From: CAYUNA01 sp047629355
Lineage (GTDB): Bacteria > Bacteroidota > Bacteroidia > Chitinophagales > Saprospiraceae
Direction of reading: 5' to 3'
Length of the DNA: 13,417 nucleotides
Assembly: GCA_047629355.1 (NCBI GenBank)
Contig: JBLHWU010000182.1
Span: 1-13,417, forward strand
The notes under the pieces are model-generated. The model saw nothing but the letters and a program-made list of their open reading frames with translations. It was not told the origin of the DNA and searched no databases. The position numbers and the translations under genes were made by a program. This document shows, piece after piece, positions 13,176 through 13,417 of this stretch (position 1 is the first letter of the stretch; every line of letters starts with the position of its first letter).

Positions 13176-13417
13176 TGATGGTATTGATAATGATGATGAT
13201 GATGGTCTAATTGATTGCGAAGATTCAGATTGTAATTGTGAAATATGTGATGACGGGATAGATAATGATGGGGATGGATTAATTGACTCAGAAGATCCTG
13301 ATTGTAATCCTAATAACGTTGAAATATGCTGTGATGGAATAGATAATGATGGAGATGGAGATATCGATGAAGCTGACTCGGATTGTTGTTATCGAGACTG
13401 TAGAGAAGATTATAATA
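13162..13417 (+). CDS. Continuation of the lipoprotein in the +1 frame: MopE-like metal-binding repeats (partial)
   Basis: The frame gaa-gaa-ata-tgt from 13162 has no stop to the end of the window (85 codons) and no start codon of its own, so it is the shifted continuation of the preceding gene, not a separate one. It encodes three units beginning at 13165, 13240 and 13321, each of the form EICxDGIDNDGDGLID followed by an acidic Cys-rich piece (CEDSDC, SEDPDC, EADSDC), then CYRDCREDYN. Asp/Asn-Gly loops of this kind occur in MopE-type putative metal-binding and thrombospondin-3-like repeats of surface proteins and probably bind calcium, with paired cysteines forming disulfides. The gene runs beyond 13417; what follows, perhaps more repeats, cannot be seen. 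Confidence 0.8.
13165..13386 (+). repeat. Three tandem metal-binding repeat units (75-81 bp)
   Basis: Units at 13165-13239, 13240-13320 and 13321-13386 share EIC(D/C)DGIDND at the protein level and clear DNA similarity (gaaatatgtgatgacgggat type starts). Unit 1 contains GAT four times in a row (13192-13203), giving DNDDDDGLID, one residue longer than the DNDGDGLID of unit 2, consistent with a one-codon slippage insertion. Confidence 0.75.

Overview
The window reads as chromosomal DNA of a Bacteroidota bacterium, most likely an environmental Saprospiria/Cytophagia-type lineage. The evidence is a cell-surface protein with a type IX secretion C-terminal sorting domain, a BatD homologue, a TPR-containing NarL-type histidine kinase, a promoter-like TAnnTTTG box and a Gram-negative lipoprotein followed by Cys/Asp-rich metal-binding repeats. 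Base composition is AT-rich. The species assignment is inference; no rRNA or tRNA gene is present.

Layout. (1) 1-137: tail region with a + strand Rho-independent terminator, so a + strand gene probably ends just before or just inside the window. (2) 138-2177 (-): large secreted protein with seven ~65-residue repeats and a type IX secretion (T9SS) tail. (3) 2380-4919 (+): translationally coupled two-component pair, a TPR histidine kinase and a LuxR-type response regulator, sharing a 4-nt ATGA overlap. (4) 4925-5971 (-): tRNA uridine hydroxylase TrhO, convergent with the regulator, only 5 nt apart. (5) 5972-6529: about 560 bp without a gene, holding two different MITE-like elements with long terminal inverted repeats. 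(6) 6545-8293 (+): BatD-like protein without its usual bat operon partners. (7) 8294-8453: three consecutive hairpins. (8) 8454-9551 (+): M29 (thermophilic-type) aminopeptidase with all metal ligands. (9) 9828-10667 (+): a protein that looks like a catalytically degraded DEDDh/Eri1-type exonuclease fold with an acidic Pro/Glu tail, followed by a strong terminator. (10) 10944-11483 (+): unrecognised cytosolic 179-aa protein behind a promoter-like box and a leader with a long-range inverted repeat. (11) 11581-11943 (-): small XRE-family regulator with a coiled-coil tail, convergent on a shared hairpin. (12) 12270-13417 (+): lipoprotein whose frame breaks at a C6 run in a proline stretch; the next frame continues to the window end with three MopE-like Asp/Asn-Gly metal-binding repeats.

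No single multi-gene system ties the window together. The clear functional unit is the kinase/regulator pair. The T9SS protein and the terminal lipoprotein are envelope/surface proteins, BatD an envelope-stress or aerotolerance-type factor, and TrhO and the peptidase are housekeeping. The most unusual content is the tandem pair of MITE-like elements, the degenerate exonuclease-fold protein, and the poly-C frame break in the metal-binding-repeat lipoprotein. All functional calls come from reading motifs; no database search was run.
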